Positions 1-12,203 of a stretch of 64,000 nucleotides of DNA are shown piece by piece. Made by a program: the position numbers and the translations under genes. The notes under the pieces are model-generated. The model searched no databases, was not told where the DNA came from, and was given only the letters and a program-made list of their open reading frames with translations. Positions within the stretch are counted from its first letter, which is position 1; the number at the start of each line of letters is the position of its first letter. Source of the DNA: Linanthus parryae (lineage: Eukaryota > Streptophyta > Magnoliopsida > Ericales > Polemoniaceae); NCBI GenBank assembly GCA_023055425.1, contig JALGPY010000007.1, positions 87,135,136-87,199,135 on the forward strand, written 5' to 3'.

Positions 1-134
1 TCATCAATAAGGATGATAAAATGTTGGATCAAAATATTTTTGAAAACTAAAATAAAGTTTTGAAAGAGGAAGGATGATATCAAGGCTTTGAAAAGAGGTT
101 CAAAGCTTTTAAGGAAAGAAAGAAAAGGCTAGAA

Positions 135-1877
135 TCAGGGTTTGGGGTCTTCATCTCCCTTAGGCTCTGAAGCTTCCTCCTGATCACTTTCTTCTTCATC
201 CTCACCATACTCTTGATGTTCTTCTTCTTTTGTTACTTCCTTACCAGTCTCATCAGTAGCTCCATCACCTTCAAACAGTTCTGCTGATGTCACAATTGTA
301 GGAATCATCGCTTTCTTTTTCTTCTACTTAAATTATTTGAGAGGGAAGTCAGAGTCCACACTGTCTTCTTCCTGTTCCCCATCTCCACTAGCCTTTTCAC
401 CTGTTTCTGTATCCCCAGCACCCGTCTTTCTAGTACCCTTATCTCCATCTTTATCCTCAGTACTATGTTCATCAAACCATCAGCTGTAGAACCTGCCTTC
501 TTTGATCCTTCTGTAACTTGTGAGACTTCCTTTTCCACATGGTTAAATTTGATACTTTTGAAGACACTCTCAAGCATTTACTTCATTTGTTAGAACTAAG
601 TACCCGATTCATATTGATCATGCTTCAAATCATCCAAATCATTGTCAATGAAGTCGAACATTTGAAGAACAGTGGATTGGTTTTGAAATTGAGAGGTCCA
701 TGCTCCTTCACTAGTTTTTACAACTCCAGTCAATTGAAAAGCCTTTTCATCAAGCATTCCAAAACCAGTGGAGATTGTCTATTCCCTATTAACTGGTATT
801 TCAAGGTGTTGAAAGAAGAGTGTAAGGAGTTGGCATAGGGTATAGGATGTTTCCTTTTCTTCGTACATGGATATAGCATGTGCTCCATCACAATGCCTGC
901 CAAATAAATCTCATAACCATGCATAACTAGTTACATCTAATAGAGTACCCTATCAGACAACAACTCTTTTGAATTATCCTTAGGTACTACACACATCATC
1001 ATAATTGTGAACAAAATCTTAGCTTCAACATTCAACACAGAGTGAGTTAACTGTTTTGAGGTTGTAGCTACAGGTAAAAAGAATTCGTATTTAGTCAGCT
1101 TCAAAGCATTAATCTTACTAGGATGATTGTCTACATTGTACCTCTTTGGACATCCTAAAAAATAGGCAAACTTAGAATGATCAAGCTCTATGTTAACCCC
1201 AGTAACCTTAGAAGATATGGTCAAGGCTAAAGATTTCCCCTGTTTCATATTCAAGTAGAACAGTCTGGTAAGCTTAGGGTAAGCAACTTCTGATGGATTA
1301 AGAATTTTCCAAAGAGAACTCTGTTTCAATCTCCTTATGCATTCTAAATTCATAACATTCAACATTATAGTACTGATCGACCTTTAATATGCAACAGGAG
1401 TTGAAGCAAAACCATCAAACTAATTTCCTCAAGCAGAATGACTTATAAACCACTGGTTAGAGAGACCTTTCTTACACGGAGGGGATTTCTGTTCTAAGTA
1501 GATCTGTAGCTCTTTTCCAGTGTCCTTCTCTTTTTCTTGAATCTCCATATCAGACACCTTCCCTTTTATGTTGTATACTTTATAAAGCTTCTTCTTCACC
1601 TTCTTAGGGCTTCGAAACTTAATCTCTTTCTGTTTCGTAGAACCACCTATTGGATCTGACTTCTTCTTCTTTCTTAAAGCAGCAGTGTATCTCCCTTGCC
1701 TTTCTTGCTCTGCTTCTTTGGATGAGGAGAAGAGGGTTTAGGTGGACTAGGAGTTCTGTAACTAGATTCATCACCGATGGTTTGAACATCATATTATGTA
1801 GTTTTTCTCTTCTGACATGTGTATTTATTTGATCCACCAGCCATCTCGATTCTTTCATAGTCTCTCCTTGTGCTCAT
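135..1877 (-). pseudogene. accessory ORF of the copia element, copy F0 (plant-transposon-protein domain)
   Basis: This is a decayed ORF of about 580 codons lying 3' of pol, reading from an ATG at 1877 to a TGA at 135. The N-terminal part is basic and Ser/Pro-rich with Lys-rich runs. The middle (about 937-1365) contains WKILNPSEVAYPKLTRLFY and SKVTGV, and the C-terminus is very acidic (GEDEEESDQEEASEP). The middle matches what I know of the 'putative plant transposon protein' domain (P-x-L-x-R-x-FY, then SKV-x-GV, then LG-x-P). Several in-frame stops and shifts separate the parts, so it is not translatable as one protein. Its function is unknown. Its place downstream of pol is where SIRE-type elements carry an extra ORF. 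I see no signal peptide or membrane segment. Confidence 0.6.
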
Positions 1878-2349
1878 TAGGGTTTGGGTAAGTTTAGAAT
1901 AGAGAGACTAGAGTGAAGAATACGAGAGAAAAGTGAGAAGATAAATACTAGTGAGTTTGAGTTTGAAAAGGAAACTGAATATTTCCTGAGTATTTAAAGA
2001 AGGAAAGATTGAGTAAAATTAAAACTATGTGCGTGACGTGTGGAAGGAAATAAAATAACATTAATTTGAAAAAGATTTGTTTTAGAGGGAAAAAACAATG
2101 TTAGGAAAACAATGCATTCGAGACCCATTCATTGACTATATAGTATACAAATTTATTTTCAAAGCTTTGAAAAGAATTTCAAGGCCTTCAAAACTGTAGT
2201 ACTGAAAGCATATAAGATCAAGGATTTGAAAAGCTTTTCAAAACATTGAAACACACCGACCTAACCTGATACTCCCCTAAATAAGTGCTTCCTTGTTTAA
2301 CATGCCCAGGTCTAATCTCAGGGCTGTTAATCTATCTTATGGAAAAGGT
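1878..2349 (-). other. untranslated stretch between RNase H and accessory ORF, F0
   Basis: No ORF is supported here. The stretch is AT-rich and carries several imperfect palindromes of the TTTCAAGGC/GCTTTGAAA type around 2160-2250. Equivalent stretches lie at 24699-25188, 39211-39705 and 55088-55557. Confidence 0.6.
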
Positions 2350-2609
2350 TTAGTGAAGATATTTGCAAAACTGCATGTTAGTAGGCACAAATGATAAAGA
2401 CACATCACCTTTCTCCACATGATCTCTGATGAAATGGTGTTTGACATCTATGTGTTTAGTTCTGGAGTGCTGAATTGGATTCTTAGTGATTGAAATTGCA
2501 CTTGTTTTGTCACATTTGATTGCATTATCTCTGAAGTCATAAGCCAAGTCTCTCATTTGTTGGCTATCCACAAGACTTAAGAGCAGCAAGCTCCAGCTGC
2601 TATGTATTC
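2350..2609 (-). pseudogene. copia RNase H, C-terminal part, split by the LARD (F0)
   Basis: The minus-strand reading contains the copia RNase H signature KCDKTSAISITKNPIQHSRT followed by [19 protein letters not shown], the usual end of a Ty1/copia polyprotein. The CD of this stretch is one of the catalytic aspartates. The upstream half of the domain lies at 10537-10871 on the far side of the inserted LARD. The gene was also cut at the RNase H/X junction, so nothing upstream of about mid-RNase H exists in this copy. Confidence 0.8.
2605..2609. repeat. target-site duplication TATTC, left of LARD
   Basis: TATTC directly precedes the TG of the left LTR and recurs at 10532-10536 just after the CA of the right LTR. 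The uninterrupted site in the other copies (for example around 25445) has a single TATTC, which confirms the exact insertion point. Confidence 0.92.
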
Positions 2610-5600
2610 TGCAACGACCCGGGATCTCGGTTCAGGTTAAAGAGACAATCGATAACCAAAAGTAGAAATATAGTTACGAATGTTACATTTAATTTAATAA
2701 ATACAGCAATCTTGAGAAGATAAGATTACAAATATAATTTGTTTGAAATAATCTATGTGATCTACTCTAACTTAATCTAAACGTCTTTGTCTCGTTCCGC
2801 GTTCCCATCCCCCACCTTGAGTGATGACCTGCGGTTTTAAAATGGCAAAAGCCGACGCAGTTTTGAAGAAATGATCAGTAAAAACTGAGTAAATACACAC
2901 TACAACATGTAAAGCAATGAGTGGCACAGAAGCATGAGTTGAAGCAAATAAAGATATTTGAAAATCAATGAGCAAAAGAGTTGGAACAATTCGGAACATT
3001 TATGAGTAACCGCGTAGCGAGAACCACCATCTTTAAAACATTTATAAACCACAAGTAGTCAACATATTCTTAAACAAGTAGAATATCAACAGTAACCAAG
3101 TCCATTTGACCTGATAATGATATTAAATCACAAGTAGCCAAAGCTTTTCAAATCATTTGATTAGATTAGGCAATCAAGAGCCACAAACAACATCAATAGA
3201 GTAATCAAACTTCCTTTCAATTCCAATTTAACCTTTAAGTTTAGCTTAGGCATGTCTAGAGCAACCAGCAGGATCGATGTAGACAGAGGGATCACGAAAT
3301 AATCACTAAGGGTTCCTTCTAGGGTCTATCAAACCCTATTTCACCCGAGCGTTAAGGGAGCCCATTCGTCAACCCCGCTCATAACATTAGCTAAAAGGCC
3401 TTAAGTGTCGACACCCCTATACCGTAGTGACCCTTACAAGTATAAATAGCACTCTATAGCTCTATAAACCCCTTGGCCTCAATATCTTGATACATTTTAG
3501 CTCATCGGGGGCGGATATTTGAACATTAACGTTCTATCCAATAATAAGAAGCATTGCTTCAATGGTCTTAGCCATAAGAAAATGGAGGATCGCTTGACGC
3601 CTCCCATTAATAACAGTACTCTGTACATCGTCCTAAGTCTATTAGAGGTATTTTATTTCTTCTCTTTCACATAACCAGAATCAGAATATCAACATTTCAC
3701 AAGTAATTTCCGAGAGTTCTCAAAGGAAATGAATAAAATAGTTTAACAACATTCGAGTGGAAAACATGCATTCTCATACTTTTTCATGTAACAAGCATTC
3801 ATTTGAAAAATAAAACACATACACACATTTTGATATGAAAAGGTCGTACATATGTACTTACCACTGAGATGAAGCACACTTAAAAGTAAGAAACTAATCC
3901 TAGCACTCCGACGACAACCGCTCTCTCCTACGGGGTCGATGTCTACAATCACACGTATGACGTACTCGTTATAACCAATTTACACATGCATAGTAAAAAT
4001 GCAAACCTACATGTACATAGTCCTAAATTTCACTAATGCACATATAATTATGTTTAATTATCAAAACTAGTCCAACAAAACACCTAGAAGTTCAAAAATT
4101 CAAGTTTTCTAAAAAATGTGAAACTACAATTCTGGACAGAATTGTAGCTCTAACTTTGGAGCCACATTTACCATATCAAATCATCTCCTAAAATTTTGAA
4201 ATTAATGTATGATGAACCTACATGTGTCTACTTTCGGAAACACCAAGAAAATCATGCATAGCTATTATAAAACTCAAGTTACAAAAATAACAGACACTGC
4301 TATGCAGAGACAAGTTTGCAAGAAAGTTTCAACTTTGAAGAACAATTACTACTACTTGGAGAATAGGAAAAATGCCCATATTCTCCAGAATGAATCCCTT
4401 ATGTGTCTAGTTTTATCACAAGAAAGATTTGGTGCCATAAGTTTCTGGAAATGAGATTTTTAACAAAAATGGTAAAATTTGTCCAAAAACAGAGTTTCAG
4501 AAAACATGCAACTTAGAATGAGCATATCTCCCTAACCGAAAAGGATATAGAGTGAAATATTCTTTCAAAATGACCCTCTCTGAGTCTAGTTTCAGAATAT
4601 GTAAGATTTAAAAATTCTACAGAGACAAAATTTAGAGATAATATACGTTTTTCATAAACTGGTCAGATTGTATGAACATGCAATTTTTTCAAAAATCAAC
4701 AAGAATGGTTCTAATGATACATGCAACTTATGAAGACTTGATTTTCACCCAAATAATATCATTTTAAGCATGAATTAAGATTTTTATATGGTCTTGACAC
4801 AAATAATCAAATATTCATGACATGCAAGTGCAACTACCAAGAAATTTACAAAGTGCATATGGGTTTTAGTGTGAGTTTCATGAAATAGTCAAAATTTTGG
4901 AGTCAATCACATGATCTAACCATGGAAATGAAGAATCAAGAATGGATATAAAGAAAACTAAGATGAAATTTCATCAATCAAAGCAAAAAAGTGGACATGC
5001 ATGAATGAATTGAAGATTAGAAGAAATGTTACCCCAAAATTCAAGATGATGGTGAGGAATAGAGTGAAATGGGTCTTCAGTTCATGAGTAGAATGGTGAA
5101 ATGACTCCCCTCCATAGTTGTACAAAGCTTGGAATAAAGTTTTTCATGCCTTGGATGCTAGAAAATGAAGTTTTCATGGTGTTTTTGTGAGGTCAACTCC
5201 CAAAAACGGGAATGATATTTGGAGAGAGAGAAGAAAGCTTGTATGAATGCTCTTGAAATGAAAAGGCATATGAATAATTGAGAGGAAGAAATGGAATTGA
5301 TTGAGGATGAGTGGGATGATTGTGTGTGAGTGTTCTTGATGAGAAGGTGATGAAAAGAAAAATGAAAGAGAAAGAGATGGTGAGTGAAAAGTGTGTAGGA
5401 AGTGTTTGTGATGAACATGGAGGTAGATGGATTTCACAAGAGTGTAAATAGAGTTTAGCATGCATTATTTTATTGGAGTTGACCAAAATTGTGGAGGGTG
5501 TACTTGGAATGTAAATATCAATTACATTAATTGTTGGATGGAGTTGAAGAATAGAAACATAGAGTAATGAGGGTAAGAATGTAATTCTCACTTACCAACA

Positions 5601-5944
5601 ATCACATAAAAGTTATTAGTATTATTTTTTTATAAATTAAAAACTTAGCAAATAATTTCAAATAAAATGCTATGTATATAATTGTCAAAAATTCACTTTT
5701 AAAACTACAAATTAGTTCCAAATATACAAAATAGATTTCATATAGTATTTTTCCAAATTTTTAAAACTACAAAATAACCCCGAAATAAAAATATATATCA
5801 TCATAGATGTCAAATGACACACTTATACGTTAAAATTAAGAAAAGTCAATAATAAGTTTGAAATATGAATTACTCAAAATTTTCAATTTGTTTTTTCTTT
5901 TCGAAATGTCCAAATAACCCTTAACTTAAATACGGGGTATTACA
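2610..5944 (-). repeat. LARD 3' LTR (left copy)
   Basis: It is 3,335 bp, running from TGCAACGACCCGGG to GGGGTATTACA on the window strand. It pairs with 7196-10531 at a constant offset of 4,586-4,587 bases, with a single 1-base length difference near 2635. Small ORFs inside it recur only because the LTRs are recent duplicates and look like no known protein. Confidence 0.93.
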
Positions 5945-5961
5945 TTATATCCCCCTTAAAA
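5945..5961 (-). promoter_or_regulatory. LARD polypurine tract
   Basis: Read on the minus strand, TTTTAAGGGGGATATAA ends directly at the TG of the 3' LTR. It is purine-rich and correctly placed to prime plus-strand synthesis. Confidence 0.75.
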
Positions 5962-6619
5962 TGAAGCTTCGTCCCCGAAGCTTGATATTTTTTTTTTTTT
6001 TTTTGTAAAACTACGACATGCTTCACGAGAATGCAACTAATGCACATGAGGGTTGTATGCAATGCCAATGCACATGCTAATTGTATGCAAGGCTAATGCA
6101 TATGCAACACTTATATTAACGGGAACGAGCTCTCGGTCGGAAAAGTCTCTACTCACTCGTATCATAGTAGGGGTTAAAATACAATTAACTCCAGTAGAAG
6201 GTCGACACCAGATTTTCAAAGGTCTAGACCAACATACAAGTTATCACGTTTACAAGGTTATTCGACAACTTTTCTTGCGTTTAAACAAATCTTGAAATTT
6301 ATAGACACAAAATAATTTGATCGAAACTAACACGTCATTTTGCTTGGCTCATCCGAACTAAAAATGTTGTCTTACCTGTTTAGGGTTTGATAAACCAATC
6401 ACCTCAAGTGTTCCACGCATACGAGGGAGAAAAGAACACTATGTGTCGTCACACAATTTGTCTATCAATCACAACTCGAATGTGTTTCAAATGTTCCAAC
6501 TTGGTCTACACAGCGGGTACAACTCATAGTACCGTTGTACTAAGAGTCACGCCAGCGGACTGCTAAACAAAGTGGTCCACATCACTTGGCATTTGGTATC
6601 TCGACACCCAACACTTTTT

Positions 6620-6678
<59 letters not shown>

Positions 6679-7181
6679 AATACTTTTTTGTTTTGGTCAA
6701 AACTTTGTAATTTTGAAAACGACCAATTCAAATTAACTCAAAATGAAACAAAACAGGTATTATCTTAAAAGTCGCACTCAAAGGTATGAAAGGAATGGTC
6801 TCACGGTCTTTAAGTAAAAAGGTCGTTACTCTCTCGTAGACAAGGTAGGATGAACAAGCAAAGGAACACGAATACGCATCACACGACAATGACAAATTAT
6901 TTCTATATAGCAAGTAAACATGCTCATAGGATGGAAAACATATAAATAAGCAAGTAGATTCCGCATGGAGCACATACCAATTAGCAAGTAACAGTTAATC
7001 AACAAGTACGGTACAAATCGTGTTTAAGAATACATCAGTACCCCAAAATCCCCCGCGGCTTGCTTACTTTGTTATTACCAAATTGAGATATCCTAATCAA
7101 TTTTAAAATTTTGAAAACGTGTTATCTTTCTTCTTTATCTACTTAAGGAAATCGAAAAGTCTCATTAACCGGAGAACCGAT
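5962..7181 (-). other. LARD internal region, non-coding
   Basis: About 1.2 kb between polypurine tract and primer site. It contains a poly-T run near 5987-6004 and an AT dinucleotide microsatellite at 6623-6674. Reading both strands, I see no retroviral protein motif. It may hold packaging or leader sequence, but that is not visible from sequence alone. Confidence 0.75.
6623..6674. repeat. (AT)n microsatellite
   Basis: About 26 uninterrupted AT dinucleotides lie inside the LARD. Length is probably polymorphic and error-prone in assembly. Confidence 0.95.
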
Positions 7182-7193
7182 GCTCTGATACCA
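7182..7193 (-). promoter_or_regulatory. LARD primer binding site
   Basis: On the minus strand this reads TGGTATCAGAGC, the standard plant primer site complementary to the 3' end of initiator tRNA-Met. It is two bases from the LTR end, and it sets the element's orientation. Confidence 0.93.
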
Positions 7194-7195
7194 TC

Positions 7196-10100
7196 TGCAA
7201 CGACCCGGGATCTCGGTTCAGGGTCAAAGAGACAATCGATAACCAAAAGTAGAAATATAGTTACGAATGTTACATTTAATTTAATAAATACAGCAATCTT
7301 GAGAAGATAAGATTACAAATATAATTTGTTTGAAATAATCTATGTGATCTACTCTAACTTAATCTAAACGTCTTTGTCTCGTTCCGCGTTCCCATCCCCC
7401 ACCTTGAGTGATGACCTGCGGTTTTAAAATGGCAAAAGCCGACGCAGTTTTGAAGAAATGATCAGTAAAAACTGAGTAAATACACACTACAACATGTAAA
7501 GCAATGAGTGGCACGGAAGCATGAGTTGAAGCAAATAAAGATATTTGAAAATCAATGAGCAAAAGAGTTGGAACAATTCGGAACATTTATGAGTAACCGC
7601 GTAGCGAGAACCACCATCTTTAAAACATTTATAAACCACAAGTAGTCAACATATTCTTAAACAAGTAGAATATCAACAGTAACCAAGTCCATTTGACCTG
7701 ATAATGATATTAAATCACAAGTAGCCAAAGCTTTTCAAATCATTTGATTAGATTAGGCAATCAAGAGCCACAAACAACATCAATAGAGTAATCAAACTTT
7801 CTTTCAATTCCAATTTAACCGTTAAGTTTAGCTTAGGCATGTCTAGAGCCACCAGCAGGATCGATGTAGACAGAGGGATCACGAAATAATCACTAAGGGT
7901 TCCTTCAAGGGTCTATCAAACCCTATTTCACCCGAGCGTTAAGGGAGCCCATTCGTCAACCCCGCTCATAACATTAGCTAAAAGGCCTTAAGTGTCGACA
8001 CCCCTATACCGTAGTGACCCTTACAAGTATAAGTAGCACTCTATAGCTCTATAAACCCCTTGGCCTCAATATCTTGATACATTTTAGCTCATCGGGGGCG
8101 GATTTTTGAACATTAACGTTCTATCCAATAATAAGAAGCATTGCTTCTATGGTCTTAGCCATAAGAAAATGGAGGATCACTTGACGCCTCTCATTAATAA
8201 CAGTACTCTGTACATCATCCTAAGTCTATTAGAGGTATTTTATTTCTTCTCTTTCACATAACCAGAATCAGAATATCAACATTTCACAAGTAATTTCCGA
8301 GAGTTCTCAAAGGAGATGAATAAAATAGTTTAACAACATTCGAGTGGAAAACATGCATTCTCATACTTTTTCATGTAACAAGCATTCATTTGAAAAATCA
8401 AACACATACACACATTTTGATATGAAAAGGTCGTACATATGTACTTACCACTGAGATGAAGCACACTTAAAAGTAAGAAACTAATCCTAGCACTCCGACG
8501 ACAACCGCTCTCTCCTACGGGGTCGATGTCTACAATCACACGTATGACGTACTCGTTATAACCAATTTACACATGCATAGTAAAAATGCAAACCTACATG
8601 TACATAGTCCTAAATTTCACTAATGCACATATAATTATGTTTAATTATCAAAACTAGTCCAACAAAACACCTAGAAGTTCAAAAATTCAAGTTTTCTAAA
8701 AAATGTGAAACTACAATTCTGGACAGAATTGTAGCTCTAACTTTGGAGCCACATTTACCATATCAAATCATCTCCTAAAATTTTGAAATTAATGTATGAT
8801 GAACCTACATGTGTCTACTTTGAGAAACACCAAGAAAATCATGCATAGCTATTATAAAACTCAAGTTACAAAAATAACAGACACTGCTATGCAGAGACAA
8901 GTTTGCAAGAAAGTTTCAACTTTGAAGAACAATTACTACTACTTGGAGATTAGGAAAAATGTCCATATTCTCCAGAATGAATCCCTTATGTGTCTAGTTT
9001 TATCACAAGAAAGATTTGGTGCCATAAGTTTCTGGAAATGAGATTTTTAACAAAAATGGTAAAACTTGTCCAAAAACAGAGTTTCAGAAAACATGCAACT
9101 TAGAATGAGCATATCTCCCTAACCGAAAAGGATATAGAGTGAAATCTTCTTTCAAAATGACCCTCTCTGAGTCTAAATTCAGAATATGTAAGATTTAAAA
9201 ATTCTACAGAGACAAAATTTAGAGATAATATACGCTTTTCATAAACTGGTCAGATTGTATGAACATGCAATTTTTTCAAAAATCAACAAGAATGGTTCTA
9301 ATGATACATGCAACTTATGAAGACTTGATTTTCACCCAAATAATATCATTTTAAGCATGAATTAAGATTTTTATATGGTCTTGACACAAATAATCAAATA
9401 TTCATGACATGCAAGTGCAACTACCAAGAAATTTACAAAGTGCATATGGGTTTTAGTGTGAGTTTCATGAAATAGTCAAAATTTTGGAGTCAATCACATG
9501 ATCTAACCATGGAAATGAAGAATCAAGCATGGATATAAAGAAAACTAAGATGAAATTTCATCAATCAAAGCAAAAAAGTGGACATGCATGAATGAATTGA
9601 AGACTAGAAGAAATGTTACCCCAAAATTCAAGATGATGGTGAGGAATAGAGTGAAATGGGTCTTCAATTCATGAGTAGAATGGTGAAATGACTCCCCTCC
9701 ATAGTTGTACAAAGCTTGGAATCAAGTTTTTCATGCTTTGGATGCTAGAAAATGAAGTTTTCATGGTGTTTTTGTGAGGTCAACTCCCAAAAACAGGAAT
9801 GATATTTGGAGAGAGAGAAGAAAGCTTGTATGAATGCTCTTGAAATGAAAAGGCATATGAATAATTGAGAGGAAGAAATGGAATTGATTGAGGATGAGTG
9901 GGATGATTGTGTGTGAGTGTTCTTGATGAGAAGGTGATGAAAAGAAAAATGAAAGAGAAAGAGATGGTGAGTGAAAAGTGTGTAGGAAGTGTTTGTGATG
10001 AACATGGAGGTAGATGGATTTCACAAGAGTGTAAATAGAGTTTAGCATGCATTATTTTATTGGAGTTGACCAAAATTGTGGAGGGTGTACTTGGAATGTA

Positions 10101-10531
10101 AATATCAATTACATTAATTGTTGGATGGAGTTGAAGAATAGAAACATAGAGTAATGAGGGTAAGAATGTAATTCTCACATACCAACAATCACATAAAAGT
10201 TATTAGTATTATTTTTTTATAAATTAAAAACTTAGCAAATAATTTCAAATAAAATGCTATGTATATAATTGTCAAAAATTCACTTTTAAAACTACAAATT
10301 AGTTCCAAATATACAAAATAGATTTCATATAGTATTTTTCCAAATTTTTAAAACTACAAATTAACCCCGAAATAAAAATATATATCATCATAGATGTCAA
10401 ATGACACACTTATACGTTAAAATTAAGAAAAGTCAATAATAAGTTTGAAATATAAATTACTCAAAATTTTCAATTTGTTTTTTCTTTTCGAAATGTCCAA
10501 ATAACCCTTAACTTAAATACGGGGTATTACA
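7196..10531 (-). repeat. LARD 5' LTR (right copy)
   Basis: It is 3,336 bp, the partner of 2610-5944, and adjoins the primer site. As the 5' LTR it should contain the element's promoter, but no TATA box was assigned with confidence in this AT-rich DNA. Confidence 0.93.
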
Positions 10532-10871
10532 TATTCAGCTTCTGCTGTTGATGGCGCTACTAAATTTTGCTTCTTAGAATGCTAGCTTATCAGGGATGAT
10601 CCAAGGAACGAGAAACACACTGAAGGGATTTTTCTATCAACTTTGTAGCATGCAAAGTCAGCATCTAAATTCCATACAGAGAGAAGTTAGATTCTTTAGG
10701 ATACCAAATCCCAAAGTCTTCGGTACCATTGAGATATCAAAAGATTCTTTGTACAACCAATGAGTGATTATTTAGGAACAACTTGAAATCTAGCACATAT
10801 ATAGAAACTAAACATGATATTTGGATTGATTGCAGTTAAATAAGCTAGTGAACCAATAATACCTCTGTATT
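10532..10871 (-). pseudogene. copia RNase H, central part (F0, right of LARD)
   Basis: This continues the split RNase H gene. It begins with the second TATTC and aligns with 25446-25787 of the next copy and with 55829-56170 of the complete element. It ends at CTGTATT, where a 70-base deletion has removed the RNase H/X junction that is still visible at 25801 and 40312. Frameshifts and stops are present. Confidence 0.75.
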
Positions 10872-12043
10872 GATTCTTTGAGCAAATTGTAAGCTCCGTC
10901 CGAGTTAGTTTGCGTTTCTTTTCTTTGGTTGTAGTTGGGTCAGCCCTACATGGTCTAGAGAGTCTTATTTAAACCATTTTTTTATTTCTATAAAATAATA
11001 AGAAAATCATTAATTATATCTCTCCTTTTCCCGTCTCTCTTTCTCGTCTATGTCTTCCTCTTCACCTCCGATCCTTTTCATCCTTCCTCTGAAGCATTCC
11101 CTGATAGCTGTAGCTAACAGTAGTTCAATGTATATGTTTGGTAAATATATATCATTGTATCCTCTATTTCCCTAATGAGTCTATTTCATATAAATATGCT
11201 CTTATTTCATCAATTCATCAGATCTATCTATCGAAGAGGTTGATTGAACTGAATCTTGTATGCTGATATAAATACCTAATAAGCTGAACTAAGCCATTAA
11301 GTTTAACTGAGTAGTAAAATTCGAAAGAAAATTAGTTAGCTTTTGAGTTTTAAGAGATGGGTGAAATTTGATTGTGTTCCTCGTTTCCAGTTCTTTAGGA
11401 GCCTTGAGGGGGTATGAAATATAAAATCCCTTTTATTTTTCTACGTCGTAGTTTGTAAATTGGGATAATAATAAATATTATTTTTTGTATGAACTTATAA
11501 ATAGAGAGAATTGGATGAGGTGCTTCGGCATTCTTTTTCTTTGGAAGTGCTTCAGTTTAGATGGTGCAGAGTGGACTGCCAAGAGGATCTATGGGTGGGG
11601 AAGATATTTGTACAATTGTTTAGACATAAATATGAACCCCTAAAATATGGTTTTAGCCATTGGTCTTCGTAACATATGGCGAGACCCAAATGTATAAGAA
11701 ACATGATATAAATTTTGATTGTTATGGGTGAAATTTTGTCCAAATTCTCCAGTTGACACTCTTCGTAATCCCGAATTCTATCCCATCGGTAGCTTTGGTA
11801 TTCTTGTATATTCGTTTGCATATATGATACTAGTTTTCTTTCTCTTAGCTGGTTAATTTTGAAGTAAAATGCAAGTATGCAACAAGTTGAAACTAGAAAT
11901 ACCAGATCGAACGAATCCTAACCCTCAAACGACTTCCTAGATCATGGTTAAGCGAATCTAGTAACCTCTACAAGCTATATAGAACTTCTATAGTGTGTCA
12001 GTGAACAAGTACAAAATCTTGACGATCATTTACAAACCCATCA
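10872..12043. other. X1 left arm, no recognised gene
   Basis: AT-rich DNA with many short open stretches. The longest is a minus-strand ORF at 11552-11821 (starts MQTNIQEYQSYRW) whose first part recurs at 26217-26411 and 41136-41330. I recognise no family, and conservation between copies reflects duplication rather than selection. Bases 11024-11428 are missing from copy 2. Confidence 0.5.
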
Positions 12044-12203
12044 GCTAGCTCTCTTTCTCATGGCTAGCAATCACAATGCAACAAAGTGTCAACTGACCAT
12101 GTGTCACGGCTTTTGCTGCATGTAACATCCCTATCTTATAATATATATGATGAGATCTCTTTCCCTCACTCAAAATCTTTAGATCTCTCGTTCTCTCCCT
12201 CCA

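Larger units (their letters stand above)
1..2609 (-). mobile_element. SIRE-like copia 3' fragment F0, left part
   Basis: The window opens inside the 3' part of a minus-strand copia element. The same sequence recurs from about 22857, 37337 and 53215, the last within a complete element. From right to left it holds the end of RNase H, an untranslated stretch rich in TTTCAAGGC/GCTTTGAAA motifs, the accessory ORF and the region leading to the polypurine tract. It is interrupted at 2609/2610 by the LARD and resumes at 10532. It belongs to a tandem copy whose beginning lies outside the window. Confidence 0.85.
2610..10531 (-). mobile_element. non-coding LTR retrotransposon (LARD type), 7.9 kb
   Basis: A structurally complete LTR element lies between TATTC duplications. 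It has two LTRs of about 3.34 kb that start TG and end CA on the window strand, with only about 1.25 kb between them. On the minus strand the LTR begins TGTAATACCCCG. A primer site (7182-7193) and polypurine tract (5945-5961) fix the orientation as minus. No Gag, protease, integrase or RT reading is visible, so it must depend on an autonomous partner. Very long LTRs starting TGTAATACCCC and an initiator-Met primer site are typical of Tekay/Del-like gypsy elements, so a derivative of that lineage is my inference. The LTRs differ at about 30-35 positions by eye (about 1 %), so insertion is recent. It is absent from copies 1-3. Confidence 0.9.

Noticed and set aside
539..838. Plus-strand 99-codon frame repeated at 23392, 37871 (MVKFDTFEDTLKHLLHLLE...)
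   Set aside because: It is antisense to the accessory ORF of the copia element and recurs only because the block is duplicated. Minus-strand reading carries the recognisable domain.
3743..3952. Small ORFs inside the LARD LTRs (also 2772-2999, 4209-4454, 5193-5591 and their partners near 7359-10178)
   Set aside because: Present twice because LTRs are direct duplicates; low-complexity Ser/His/Phe-rich readings, overlapping frames, no protein motif.
5158..5600. Plus-strand GA-rich stretch as a promoter or GAGA element
   Set aside because: It lies in the LARD LTR, and purine-rich runs are common there; no TATA box or start site could be tied to it.
2610..10531. LARD as a complete gypsy element
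   Set aside because: Only about 1.25 kb between the LTRs, with no Gag, protease, RT or integrase reading on either strand.
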